A stretch of 37,455 nucleotides of DNA, taken from assembly GCA_016342345.1 (NCBI GenBank), contig JAEINO010000037.1, positions 1 through 37,455 on the forward strand, in the 5' to 3' direction. This DNA comes from Pseudodesulfovibrio sp. GTDB taxonomy: Bacteria; Desulfobacterota; Desulfovibrionia; Desulfovibrionales; Desulfovibrionaceae. Position 1 is the first letter of the stretch, and the number at the start of each line of letters is the position of its first letter. The translations under genes and the position numbers were made by a program. Of this stretch, positions 6,371 through 15,151 are shown one piece after another. Under the pieces are notes generated by a model. The model searched no databases. It saw only the letters and a program-made list of their open reading frames with translations, and had not been told where the DNA came from.

Positions 6371-8920
6371 TTACGCGCCGCAGCACTTCTTGTATTTCTT
6401 GCCTGATCCGCACGGGCAGGCAGCATTGCGGGAAATCTTGGGAGCCACACGCTTGACAGGGGCCTGCTTGCTCTTGTTCTGCTCGGATTCGTGATCCGTG
6501 TATTGAAGCTCGTCTGTCGTGCTATGCTGAAACTCCTCGTTCTTGACTTCGGCCTCTATGCGCAGGAGGGAGAAGGCGCGTATGGCGGTCTCCTTGATGG
6601 TATAGACCAGCTCGGCAAAAAGCTCGAACCCTTCACGCTTGTATTCCTGCTTGGGGTCCTTCTGTCCATACCCGCGCAAACCGATGCCGTCACGCAGATG
6701 GTCCATGTTGAGCAGATGCTCCTTCCAGTTGCGATCCAGGGAATCGAGCATGAAATAGCGCAGGATTTCCTGATAATGATCCCCTGTGGACATGCGCAGA
6801 TAGGCGAAAATATCGTCCACCCACTGCTCGGCCTGCTCAAAGGTCGGCAGACTCACATCGTGCCATGCATCAAACCTCTCGAAATTGAAAACCTCTTCAA
6901 GCCGGGCGCGCACGGAATCGATGGTATCCTGATCCGGGTCCTTCATGGACAGAGCTGGATTCAGGATATTCTCAAGCAGGTCAATGGCATACTCGCGGGT
7001 AATATCGTCCACGGTTTCGGATTTCATGAGTGCATGACGCAGAGAATAAATGACCTCGCGCTGCTGGTTCATGACATCATCATATTCGAGCAACTGCTTA
7101 CGTATTTCGAAATGATGGCCCTCGACACGGGTCTGAGATTTTTCAATGGCATTGGACACCATCTTGTTCTCGATGGACATGCCGTCCTCAAGGCCAAGCT
7201 TGTTCATTATGCCAGCCAGACGGTCTGAACCGAACAGACGCATGAGATCATCGTCAAGTGCAAGATAGAAACGGGAAGACCCCGGATCACCCTGCCTACC
7301 GGAACGGCCTCGGAGCTGGTTGTCAATGCGGCGGGATTCGTGCCGCTCAGTGCCGACAATATGCAGCCCTCCGAGTTCGCACACGCCCTCACCCAGCTTG
7401 ATGTCAGTACCACGGCCAGCCATGTTGGTAGCAATGGTCACTCTCTTCTTGAACCCGGCCTCGGCTACGATTTCGGCTTCCTTTTCGTGCTGCTTGGCGT
7501 TGAGCACGTTATGCGGAATCTTTTTTCTCTTGAGCAATTGGGAAAGAAGCTCGGATTTTTCAATGGAAACCGTACCCACCAGCGCGGGCTGCCCCCGGTG
7601 ATAGCAATCGGCTATATCCTCGGCAATGGCCTCGTATTTCTGTTCCTGAGTCTTGTAGATGGCGTCCGGGTTGTCCTTGCGAACCATTTCCCTGTGGGTC
7701 GGGATGACAATAACCTCAAGATTGTAAATCTGTCCGAATTCAACGGCCTCGGTGTCTGCCGTACCGGTCATGCCAGCCAGCTTGTCATACATGCGGAAAT
7801 AGTTCTGGAAAGTGATGGATGCCAGGGTCTGGTTCTCGGCCTCGACCTTGACGTTCTCCTTGGCTTCAATGGCCTGATGCAGCCCGTCGGAAAGACGGCG
7901 ACCCGGCATGAGGCGGCCCGTAAACTCATCAACAAGCACGACCTGATCGTCCTTGATGATGTATTCGACATCGATCTGGAAACAATAATGCGCCTTGACG
8001 GCCTGAAGCACATGATGCTGAAGCGATACATGCTGCGGATCGAACAGGTTGTCCACATCAAGCAATTCCTCGATCTTTTCCACGCCAACGTCAGTAAGGG
8101 TAATCGCCTTGGTCTTCTCGTCCAGCACGAAATCGCCATCAGGGATGGCGTCCTTGTCCTCTGGATCGGTTGGTGAGGACTTGATGAGATTGGGTACGAT
8201 GGCGTCGATGCGGCGATAAAGGCCCGATGATTTTTCACCCGGACCGGAAATGATCAGCGGAGTACGTGCTTCATCAATGAGGATGGAGTCAACCTCATCA
8301 ACAATGGCATAATTGAGTGACCGCTGAACAAGCTGCTCCTTGTAGAACTTCATGTTGTCGCGCAGATAGTCAAATCCAAATTCGTTGTTGGTACCGTAAG
8401 TAATGTCCGCTCGATAGGCCTCCTGGCGTTCCCTGTCATTGAGACCATGAACGATGACCCCGAAAGTCAGACCAAGAAACGTATATAACTGCCCCATCCA
8501 TTCGGCATCACGCGAGGCCAGATAATCGTTGACCGTAATGACGTGGACGCCCTTGCCGGACAGCGCATTGAGCACAACCGGCAGAGTTGCGACAAGGGTC
8601 TTGCCCTCACCGGTCTTCATCTCGGATATCTTGCCACTGTGAAGAACGATGCCACCTATGAGCTGTTCGTCAAAATGACGCATGGGCGGATCAAAGCACC
8701 GCTTGCCAGCCTCGCGGACCAGGGCAAAGCATTCAGGCAGCAGATCATCAAGGGTCTTGTCCCCGGACTCCACCTGCCCTCGCCACTGAGCTATCTTGAC
8801 AGGAAAGTCGCTGTCAGCCAGCTCCTTCATCTGCGGTTCCAGCTCATTAATCTGAGCAATAATGGGTTTGAGTGTCTTCAGATATCGTTCGTTCTTGGAA
8901 CCAAAAAGGAATTTGAGCAT
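6371..8920 (-). CDS. secA: Preprotein translocase ATPase SecA
   Basis: The 849-residue motor ATPase of Sec secretion. Visible hallmarks are the Walker A region MKTGEGKTLVATLP near residue 103, ITYGTNNEFGFDYLRDN, VDEVDSILIDEARTPLIISG, the MTGTADTEA segment, ATNMAGRGTDIKLG, the arginine-finger region QLRGRSGRQGDPG and the C-terminal zinc-binding tail CPCGSGKKYKKCC. Length and domain order are normal for a full SecA. A ribosome site AGGAG lies about ten bases upstream. It follows the FeS subunit gene by 24 bases on the same strand and ends at the shared terminator. Confidence 0.98.
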   Translation of the reverse strand: MLKFLFGSKNERYLKTLKPIIAQINELEPQMKELADSDFPVKIAQWRGQVESGDKTLDDLLPECFALVREAGKRCFDPPMRHFDEQLIGGIVLHSGKISEMKTGEGKTLVATLPVVLNALSGKGVHVITVNDYLASRDAEWMGQLYTFLGLTFGVIVHGLNDRERQEAYRADITYGTNNEFGFDYLRDNMKFYKEQLVQRSLNYAIVDEVDSILIDEARTPLIISGPGEKSSGLYRRIDAIVPNLIKSSPTDPEDKDAIPDGDFVLDEKTKAITLTDVGVEKIEELLDVDNLFDPQHVSLQHHVLQAVKAHYCFQIDVEYIIKDDQVVLVDEFTGRLMPGRRLSDGLHQAIEAKENVKVEAENQTLASITFQNYFRMYDKLAGMTGTADTEAVEFGQIYNLEVIVIPTHREMVRKDNPDAIYKTQEQKYEAIAEDIADCYHRGQPALVGTVSIEKSELLSQLLKRKKIPHNVLNAKQHEKEAEIVAEAGFKKRVTIATNMAGRGTDIKLGEGVCELGGLHIVGTERHESRRIDNQLRGRSGRQGDPGSSRFYLALDDDLMRLFGSDRLAGIMNKLGLEDGMSIENKMVSNAIEKSQTRVEGHHFEIRKQLLEYDDVMNQQREVIYSLRHALMKSETVDDITREYAIDLLENILNPALSMKDPDQDTIDSVRARLEEVFNFERFDAWHDVSLPTFEQAEQWVDDIFAYLRMSTGDHYQEILRYFMLDSLDRNWKEHLLNMDHLRDGIGLRGYGQKDPKQEYKREGFELFAELVYTIKETAIRAFSLLRIEAEVKNEEFQHSTTDELQYTDHESEQNKSKQAPVKRVAPKISRNAACPCGSGKKYKKCCGA

Positions 8921-8944
8921 TATATGGAGTCTCCTGGAGAGTTC

Positions 8945-10069
8945 TTATGCAATAATTTCAAGCCAGTGGCCAACCCGGACTTCATTTGGAGCAGTCGCCG
9001 CAAGCTGTGCTGCACATGCCGAGCAACCGGTCAGCACCACATCAGGGGTACCGAGTTTTTCCCAACAATCCCTGTTGACCGCATCGGCCAATGCTGGCGT
9101 GCCAAGGCGCATGACGCCACCGAAACCACAGCATTCCCGGCTGGTGGAAACGATCAATCTGTTGCCCAAGGCATTGTGTAGGAACATATAATCGGAATCC
9201 GCTTTGTCAACGTGACACGGACGATGATATGCGACTTTTCCTGATGCTTTTTCGGATACCACAAAGGTGGCCTCCCGTAAAAGGGCTGATAGCGGCATGA
9301 GCGACCGCTGCCACGAGATAAATTCCTCAGAATCTTCAAAATAATTTTCATACCCGCCCAGACTGGACAGACAGGACGCGCAGAACAGGACCATTTTCGG
9401 TTTGCCTGCCTTTCGCCAGACATCAATGTTCTTGCATGCCATGGCCTCTGACTCGACATCAAACCCGGCGGAAGACAACCCGCCGCCACAGCATTTGAAA
9501 TCACCGGGCAGGACCTCGATGCCAAGGCCGTCCAGCAATCGAAGTGCGGTCACGAGCCAGCGACCCTGAACATAGTTGGCGGTGCAGCCGGCAAACAGGA
9601 GCATTCTCTCGCCCCGGTATGTGTCGGGGAATATTTCCGGGATCAAGAAGGGCTCAAGCCCCGGACCGCCCTTGAGCCCGGCCAGCATCTTGAGGAACGG
9701 ACCAAATTTTTCAGACTGAAAATTTTTCGGGATCAACTTTGCGGCCAGACTTGTCGAAGACCACAATTCCCTGGCATGGGTGAGCCACGTCTTCCACAGC
9801 CATCCCTTGAAATCCGGGTGCGCCAAGCGGAGGGCTGCCACCAGACCGGGAACATCAACCCCCTGTGAACAGACCGCCTTGCATCGATGACAGCCAAGAC
9901 ACAGCCCGGCCAGTTTCGCCACATCTTCGCCCGACAGCAGGGTCTCGTCATCCCCGAGAAGGAAACACAGGTCTGCCTTGGCACGGGGGCCAAGCTCCTC
10001 GCGCCCGGTCGCCCTCAGAAGCGGGCAAACCTCAAGGCATTTGCCACACAGGATACAATCACCGGACAT
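8945..10069 (-). CDS. (Fe-S)-binding subunit of a hydroxy-acid oxidase (GlcF/lactate dehydrogenase type)
   Basis: A 374-residue electron-transfer subunit. Two 4Fe-4S ferredoxin motifs are seen near the N-terminus (CILCGKCLEVCP and CLGCHRCKAVCS). Two cysteine-rich CCG domains follow, with CCGGGLSS near residue 200 and CCGFGG near 315, as in GlcF and heterodisulfide reductase HdrB-like proteins. It passes electrons from the flavin subunit encoded just upstream to the quinone or another acceptor. I chose ATG 10069, five bases after the flavin subunit stop. A TTG at 10081 would add four residues but would sit directly on the AAGGG site. Confidence 0.88.
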   Translation of the reverse strand: MSGDCILCGKCLEVCPLLRATGREELGPRAKADLCFLLGDDETLLSGEDVAKLAGLCLGCHRCKAVCSQGVDVPGLVAALRLAHPDFKGWLWKTWLTHARELWSSTSLAAKLIPKNFQSEKFGPFLKMLAGLKGGPGLEPFLIPEIFPDTYRGERMLLFAGCTANYVQGRWLVTALRLLDGLGIEVLPGDFKCCGGGLSSAGFDVESEAMACKNIDVWRKAGKPKMVLFCASCLSSLGGYENYFEDSEEFISWQRSLMPLSALLREATFVVSEKASGKVAYHRPCHVDKADSDYMFLHNALGNRLIVSTSRECCGFGGVMRLGTPALADAVNRDCWEKLGTPDVVLTGCSACAAQLAATAPNEVRVGHWLEIIA

Positions 10070-10074
10070 GGCGA

Positions 10075-11463
10075 CTACCAACCCTTACCGGGATTCATGA
10101 TGGAATTGGGATCAAAAACCTGCTTGATGGAAGTCATCAGCCCGATTTCCTCCTGGGAAAGCTGCTCGGACACGAAAGACGCCTTGGTCAACCCGGTTCC
10201 GTGCTCGCCGGAGATGGTCCCGCCCAGCTCGATAGCCAGCCGAAAAACCGCATCCTTGGCTCTGCATGCGCGAACCACTTCGTCAGGAACCGATGCATCG
10301 TGCATGATGTTTACGTGAATATTTCCGTCTCCCAAATGTCCAAAACAGAGGACAATCAGACCACACTCCTCACCAATCTGATGGGCACGTTCCACAGCCT
10401 CGGCCACAGTGCCACGCGGCACGGAAATATCCTCGGCAAACTTGTTCGGCCTGATCCGAAAGGCTGCTGGCGAGATGGTTCGACGGACCGCCCATATTTT
10501 TTCCTCGTCCTTGCCGCGCCCAATTTCCACGGACACGGGCGACGATTCGTTCAAGGCTGTCACCAACTGCCGGACCTCGGCTTCCACGCCAGCCTCGCTG
10601 CCGTCCACCATAAACAGCAATGCGGCTTGGGCATTGGCAGCCAGGGGCACATCCCCCACCTGACGCACGGCCTGAATGGTCACCTTGTCCATGAATTCGC
10701 AGGCAGCAGGCAAAACACCTGACCGAAAAACAGCCCTGGCACCATCCATGGAAGAGCGCAAATCGGAAAATCCGACCAACACGGACGCGGATGTTTCCGG
10801 CAGGGGAATGAGCTTGACGATAATCTCCGTGACAAGCCCCAGTTTCCCGTTGCTGCCCACAAAAAGCCTCGTCAAATCCAATCCAACCACGTTCTTGTGC
10901 GACCTGCCACCAGTCCGAAGCACCTTGCCTCCGGGCAGTACGGATTCCAGTCCCATAACCCAGTCGCGAGTCACGCCGTATTTCACGGCCTTGAGCCCGC
11001 CTGCACAGGTAGAGACATTGCCACCAAGGGTCGAATATTTCACGCTGGCCGGGTCCGGCGGATACATCATTTTCCTGTCGATGCACGCGGCCTGCAAATC
11101 GCCTGTCACCACTCCCGGCTGAACAACGGCCACAAAATCATTTTCGTCCACGTCCAAAATTCGATTCATCCCGAGCATGGACACAACCACTCCTCCATGA
11201 GTCGGAACAGCATTACCCACTCGTCCAGTTCCCCTTGCCCGACCATAAATCGGCATACGCTCGGAATCAGCCCATTTCAGAAGCTCTTCAATCTGGCCCC
11301 TGTTTTCAGGACGCACCACAGCCCACGGCATGGCCCGTTCCTGACTGGCATCAGCCGAGAACGCAGCCATTCCCTCCTGCGACAACAAACACCCGTCACC
11401 GGGGAAATGGTCGGTCAGGAACAATCGATGAGCAGAAGTAAGGGATTCGGCATATATGGGCAT
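10075..11463 (-). CDS. FAD-binding hydroxy-acid dehydrogenase (GlcD family)
   Basis: About 462 residues. The N-terminal FAD_binding_4 domain shows AVVRPENRGQIEELLKWA, the GRARGTG loop, PPDPASVKYSTLGGNVS and CAGGLKAVKYGVTRDWV. The C-terminal FAD-oxidase domain contains LCFGHLGDGNIHVNI (metal/substrate histidines) and ISGEHGTGLTK. Glycolate and D-lactate dehydrogenases share these, so the substrate is uncertain; lactate would suit a sulfate reducer. I prefer the ATG at 11463 (MPIYAESL); an in-frame ATG at 11517 would add an Arg-rich stretch, and neither has a strong ribosome site. The FeS subunit follows after five bases. Confidence 0.88.
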   Translation of the reverse strand: MPIYAESLTSAHRLFLTDHFPGDGCLLSQEGMAAFSADASQERAMPWAVVRPENRGQIEELLKWADSERMPIYGRARGTGRVGNAVPTHGGVVVSMLGMNRILDVDENDFVAVVQPGVVTGDLQAACIDRKMMYPPDPASVKYSTLGGNVSTCAGGLKAVKYGVTRDWVMGLESVLPGGKVLRTGGRSHKNVVGLDLTRLFVGSNGKLGLVTEIIVKLIPLPETSASVLVGFSDLRSSMDGARAVFRSGVLPAACEFMDKVTIQAVRQVGDVPLAANAQAALLFMVDGSEAGVEAEVRQLVTALNESSPVSVEIGRGKDEEKIWAVRRTISPAAFRIRPNKFAEDISVPRGTVAEAVERAHQIGEECGLIVLCFGHLGDGNIHVNIMHDASVPDEVVRACRAKDAVFRLAIELGGTISGEHGTGLTKASFVSEQLSQEEIGLMTSIKQVFDPNSIMNPGKGW

Positions 11464-11561
11464 GCTGCGAAATGTACGGCTGCGGCCACGGGGTGTCAAT
11501 AAAAGACAGAAGCGCATGAATCGTGACCAACACGAATCGCACGAACAAACCAGACCCGGAA

Positions 11562-14243
11562 CTACACGAAGACGATATCATCCACATGCACGGCATCACC
11601 CGCAACATAGGAAATATCAATGGCAGCCGTTGCTCCGGTACCGTCCGAATCATACCAGAGATGGTCTGATTCAAAAATGAAACAGGCTTCGGACACATCA
11701 ACCGATGCCGAAGCGGTAAAGAAATGGTCACCGGCCAGATTTCCCGCAGAGGACTGACCGTAATAGGTATAGGAAAAATTGAATCCATCGTCCGCATGAT
11801 TGAAATCGGTTATGGAATCACCACCCTCAAGCACTGTTCCATAATAGAAGATATCGCTTCCCATGCCGCCGGTGAGGGCGTCGGTGCCAACTCCTCCGTG
11901 CAGGATATCATTACCACCCTGGCCGGAAATCACGTCATTGCCACGCCATCCGAACAGATTGTTATTGACATCATTACCCAAAATTGTGTCGTTGCCATCG
12001 CCGGTATGCACGTTCTCAATGGTTGTGCCCACACTGATGGTCAAGGCAACTCCATCAATGGTGCTGGTCGAACCGGAAGCCAGGTTCACGGAACTGTCGG
12101 ACGTGACCGTCGAGGCATTGATAGTATCCACCCCGCCCGAATCAACAAGCGTCTTTCGTCCCGCATCATCACCAGAGACAGTCGAGTATTCGTCCGTGTA
12201 CACATAGAGATCATCAGCACTCGTTATGTCGCCATACACCGACAAGGTCCATGAATTGAGCGTTCCGGCCTCCCCGGTCACAGTATCCCTGATCGACAGG
12301 GTCCAGTCTCCCTGAGCATTCTCTCCAAAAGGCATGACCGTCTTGAACGTCCATGTATCCGTATCGCCAAAAGTATGTGTCATGCTGTCAATGACCTGCT
12401 GGGCAGTCGTGTTTCCTGACGGATCAACGGTCAAGGCCAGACCTTCGTACGTAGGATGATAAAAAAGGACGCTTGATATGCCGCCCGGAGAAATCAGGGA
12501 TATTTCGAGCTGGGTAAAATCTCCGTGGCTCATATTCACGGCCACCAGAGCCTGCTGAACCAGCACATCGCTTCCCGTGGTAATAGTGGAAGTCAACATG
12601 GCCCCGGTATTGTCCGGGATGGCCTGACTCACCGTGGATGAAGCGACTCCCACAAACTGATTGGAGTAGGTATGCTGACCGTGGTCCCACGACTCGGCAA
12701 GACGGACCGCGGCCGTGGCATCCACCAGACCGAAACCGTAATCATGACTGGCATGCAACCCGCCACCGTTCCAGTCCCTTGCGTCATTGATCTGCCAGTC
12801 CCACGGTTTGGTATCGTCGGAAACCATGGCAGTCGTCCTGACAGACGTATAAGCGAGAATGCTGTGGACATCACGATAGCCGAGGGACGAATTGGCCTCA
12901 AGCATGAGCGCGACCACACCACTGACTATCGGGGTGGAAAAGGATGTACCGCTTCCTGAATGAAAATAGCTGTTGGCGTCATAGCCATTGGCAGGAGCCC
13001 TGTCCGTGGAAATGACATCCTCACCCGGTGCCGTTACCAGGACGTTCGGACCTGCAGAGCTGAAGTATGCAAACTTGCCGGTCGAATTCACGGCTCCAAC
13101 CGAAAAGGTGTACGGAGTGGCGTTAATCGAATAATAGTCGGACATGACGTCTTCCCCGCGTTCGTTCGACGAACAAAACACCGTGACCGTTCCCAACCCG
13201 CCACGCCCGTTCTCGGCAATAGACTTCAACGAGGCAGCCACACCCGGAGTTGTGTCAAATGGATCAAAAGTCCAACTATTGCTGGAAACATCAAAATCCA
13301 CGCACTTGGCAAGCACGGTTGCACTTTCCGGTTCAGACCCGGATCGCAAACTGGCAATACCTGCGTCGTAGGCTACACCTGTAATTCCGTAGCCGTTCTT
13401 TGCCGCACCAATGAAACCGGCCACACTTGTTCCATGGTTGTCATCAGCTTCCCTCGGCTTGCCGTCTCCCGTAGCACTACCAGCATCATAATCCATATCG
13501 CTCAAATAATTGGGTGCCAGATCCGGGTGAGTGTATTCCACGCCATCGTCGCAGACAGCCACTTTCACGCCCTGTCCGGTAAAACCCTCCCACGCCTTTG
13601 AAACATTGATGTCAACACCGCCCGAGGTATTCTTGAGATACCACTGCTGCGAAAAAAGCGGATCATCTCCAGAAGCGGGAGGGGTGCTATTTGGGGGACT
13701 TTCGTCATAGGTGTCGTCATCAGCCGACAGGATTGGGGCCTGCGCTCTGGACAAGGGCGGAATGATCACGCTTTGAGAAAACAGAGACCTGTAAGAAGCC
13801 GCTGTGACAGCTTCCGGCACGTCAAGAACACCCTGATACCCACTTTCAAACTGATCCGGGATTATGTCGAGTGGATCTCCCACTGGGCCGAACAACATTT
13901 CTTCAGCCCCCTCGCCATCCTCGTTCATGAGATCGTCAAGATCGAAAAAAGCCTGCTCGGAAAACTGTTCCCATGAAGAATAACTGCCTTGCGCTTCAAA
14001 CACGCCACTATCAGGATCAAAGACAGAACCGGTATGAAAGCCCGAGTCAGGACCGAAAAGAAAACCGCCAGGGGCGGGAAGGGGGGATGGAGCCATATCG
14101 ACATGAGGCTGACCCTGAACCAAAGGCGCAGACGGGCCAAAAGGATTCACGTCCGCAACGGCAGCACCGTTCTCGGCAAAGTGGGGGGTATCGGAATCGG
14201 AGGCATCAGGAGCAATGCTATCAGTATCTATTTTCATATTCAC
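11562..14243 (-). CDS. Secreted RTX subtilisin/kexin-like protease with P domain
   Basis: An 893-residue serine protease. After an acidic Pro/Gly-rich N-terminal region (1-190) the S8 domain has the catalytic triad: Asp232 in VCDDGVEYTHPDL, His270 in DDNHGTSVAG and Ser434 in SGTSFSTPIVSG, with oxyanion Asn360. A P/homo B domain follows (about 525-672, ending in TLNSWTLSVYGD), as in kexins. Residues 745-798 hold hemolysin-type calcium-binding repeats (GDGNDTILGN, GWRGNDVISG, GQGGNDILHG), then a serralysin-like C-terminal region ending DDIVFV. No N-terminal signal peptide is seen. This architecture implies type I secretion, but no ABC/HlyD exporter is adjacent. AAGAGG lies nine bases upstream of the ATG. 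Confidence 0.92.
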   Translation of the reverse strand: MNMKIDTDSIAPDASDSDTPHFAENGAAVADVNPFGPSAPLVQGQPHVDMAPSPLPAPGGFLFGPDSGFHTGSVFDPDSGVFEAQGSYSSWEQFSEQAFFDLDDLMNEDGEGAEEMLFGPVGDPLDIIPDQFESGYQGVLDVPEAVTAASYRSLFSQSVIIPPLSRAQAPILSADDDTYDESPPNSTPPASGDDPLFSQQWYLKNTSGGVDINVSKAWEGFTGQGVKVAVCDDGVEYTHPDLAPNYLSDMDYDAGSATGDGKPREADDNHGTSVAGFIGAAKNGYGITGVAYDAGIASLRSGSEPESATVLAKCVDFDVSSNSWTFDPFDTTPGVAASLKSIAENGRGGLGTVTVFCSSNERGEDVMSDYYSINATPYTFSVGAVNSTGKFAYFSSAGPNVLVTAPGEDVISTDRAPANGYDANSYFHSGSGTSFSTPIVSGVVALMLEANSSLGYRDVHSILAYTSVRTTAMVSDDTKPWDWQINDARDWNGGGLHASHDYGFGLVDATAAVRLAESWDHGQHTYSNQFVGVASSTVSQAIPDNTGAMLTSTITTGSDVLVQQALVAVNMSHGDFTQLEISLISPGGISSVLFYHPTYEGLALTVDPSGNTTAQQVIDSMTHTFGDTDTWTFKTVMPFGENAQGDWTLSIRDTVTGEAGTLNSWTLSVYGDITSADDLYVYTDEYSTVSGDDAGRKTLVDSGGVDTINASTVTSDSSVNLASGSTSTIDGVALTISVGTTIENVHTGDGNDTILGNDVNNNLFGWRGNDVISGQGGNDILHGGVGTDALTGGMGSDIFYYGTVLEGGDSITDFNHADDGFNFSYTYYGQSSAGNLAGDHFFTASASVDVSEACFIFESDHLWYDSDGTGATAAIDISYVAGDAVHVDDIVFV

Positions 14244-14396
14244 AAGCCTCTTCTAAAAAGGAGCGCTACTACAAGTCTATAGCCAAGACAAGTAATCAAG
14301 TTTTTTTATTGTGTTACAAAATGAAAAACGCACAACCGAATATCCCGAGACAGCTTTAGCCGTCACTTCCCCACTTGCTCCACCCTGAATGCCAAC

Positions 14397-14424
14397 AAAA
14401 AAAAGACCGCCCAATAAGGCGGCC
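14397..14424 (-). terminator. Rho-independent terminator downstream of smpB
   Basis: On the minus strand CCGCC-TTATTG-GGCGG is followed by TC and eight Ts. It lies beyond the palindromic element, about 200 bases after the smpB stop. A related but degenerate sequence (ACCGCCGAATGAGGCAGC) sits on the other side of the element at 14577-14594. Confidence 0.75.
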
Positions 14425-14451
14425 TCAGATTGATTACATACTTCAATCTGA

Positions 14452-14574
14452 CAGGCTGTTGAGAAAGGTTCAAGTGCAAGACGCAAAAAAAATTCAAGGC
14501 CGACGCGTATTCCTATACGCGATGATTTGAATTTTTTGCAGCAACGCAGCAGTTGGACCTTTCTCAACAGCCTG
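14452..14574. repeat. Palindromic intergenic repeat element, complete copy
   Basis: A 123-base imperfect palindrome. The terminal arms CAGGCTGTTGAGAAAGG and CCTTTCTCAACAGCCTG are perfect reverse complements. An inner pair of A/T-rich blocks (CAAAAAAAATTCAA, TTGAATTTTTTG) also matches, and the apex is GCGTAT-TCCT-ATACGC. It shares GCAAG-x-CGCAA, GCGTATTCC and GCAACGCAGCAG blocks with the copies near 23 kb and 37.4 kb. Confidence 0.85.
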
Positions 14575-14624
14575 AGACCGCCGAATGAGGCAGCCTTTCA
14601 TTATTCTCCAACTCGACAGGAATA

Positions 14625-15104
14625 TTACTTGTACGCAGACAACTGACGCGCCGTATCGCGTGCGATATCCTTGTCCTTGAGGTCCTGCTTCTTGGAATGA
14701 ACGTTCTTGCCCCGGCCCAGGCCTATCAGCAACTTCACCTTGCCGTGCTTGAAATACATCTTCATGGGAATAATGGAGAGTCCCTTCTGCTCGCTCTTGG
14801 ACTGAAGCATGACAAGTTCCTGCTTGTGCAGAAGCAAACGACGTGGCCGTTCCGGGTCGTGCTGATCGTATATGCCGCTTTTATCATACGGCGCGATATG
14901 TACGCCAACCAGAAAGGCAGAACTGTCCCTGAACTGGACATAGCCGTCAGAGAACGAGACATGGCCGCCACGCAGGGATTTAACTTCGGAACCGAGCAAA
15001 GAAATGCCAGCCTCAAAAGTCTCGAACATCTCATACAGACGATGGGCCTGTTTGTTCGTACCGATGGTATTCGGCGACGCTTTCTTTTTTTTCTTTTTTG
15101 CCAT
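14625..15104 (-). CDS. smpB: SsrA-binding protein SmpB
   Basis: A 159-residue tmRNA partner that delivers tmRNA to stalled ribosomes for trans-translation. It has a lysine-rich start and the family blocks [47 protein letters not shown] and a basic C-terminal tail with [16 protein letters not shown]. Length is normal. The tmRNA gene itself is not seen in the window. It lies 47 bases downstream of ptsI on the same strand, so it may be the last gene of the PTS transcript. Confidence 0.96.
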   Translation of the reverse strand: MAKKKKKKASPNTIGTNKQAHRLYEMFETFEAGISLLGSEVKSLRGGHVSFSDGYVQFRDSSAFLVGVHIAPYDKSGIYDQHDPERPRRLLLHKQELVMLQSKSEQKGLSIIPMKMYFKHGKVKLLIGLGRGKNVHSKKQDLKDKDIARDTARQLSAYK

Positions 15105-15151
15105 CAGTTTCTTTTTTATCCTGTCAGACCGCTTGGAATTTCAACAGTCGA

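Larger units (their letters stand above)
14244..14624. other. Hairpin-rich intergenic region between RTX protease and smpB
   Basis: About 380 bases without a gene. From right to left it contains a weak terminator-like repeat (14575-14595), a complete palindromic element (14452-14574), a perfect eight-base hairpin (14426-14433 with 14443-14450) and a strong minus-strand terminator (14397-14424). The left part should hold the promoter of the protease gene; no convincing boxes were found. Confidence 0.6.
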
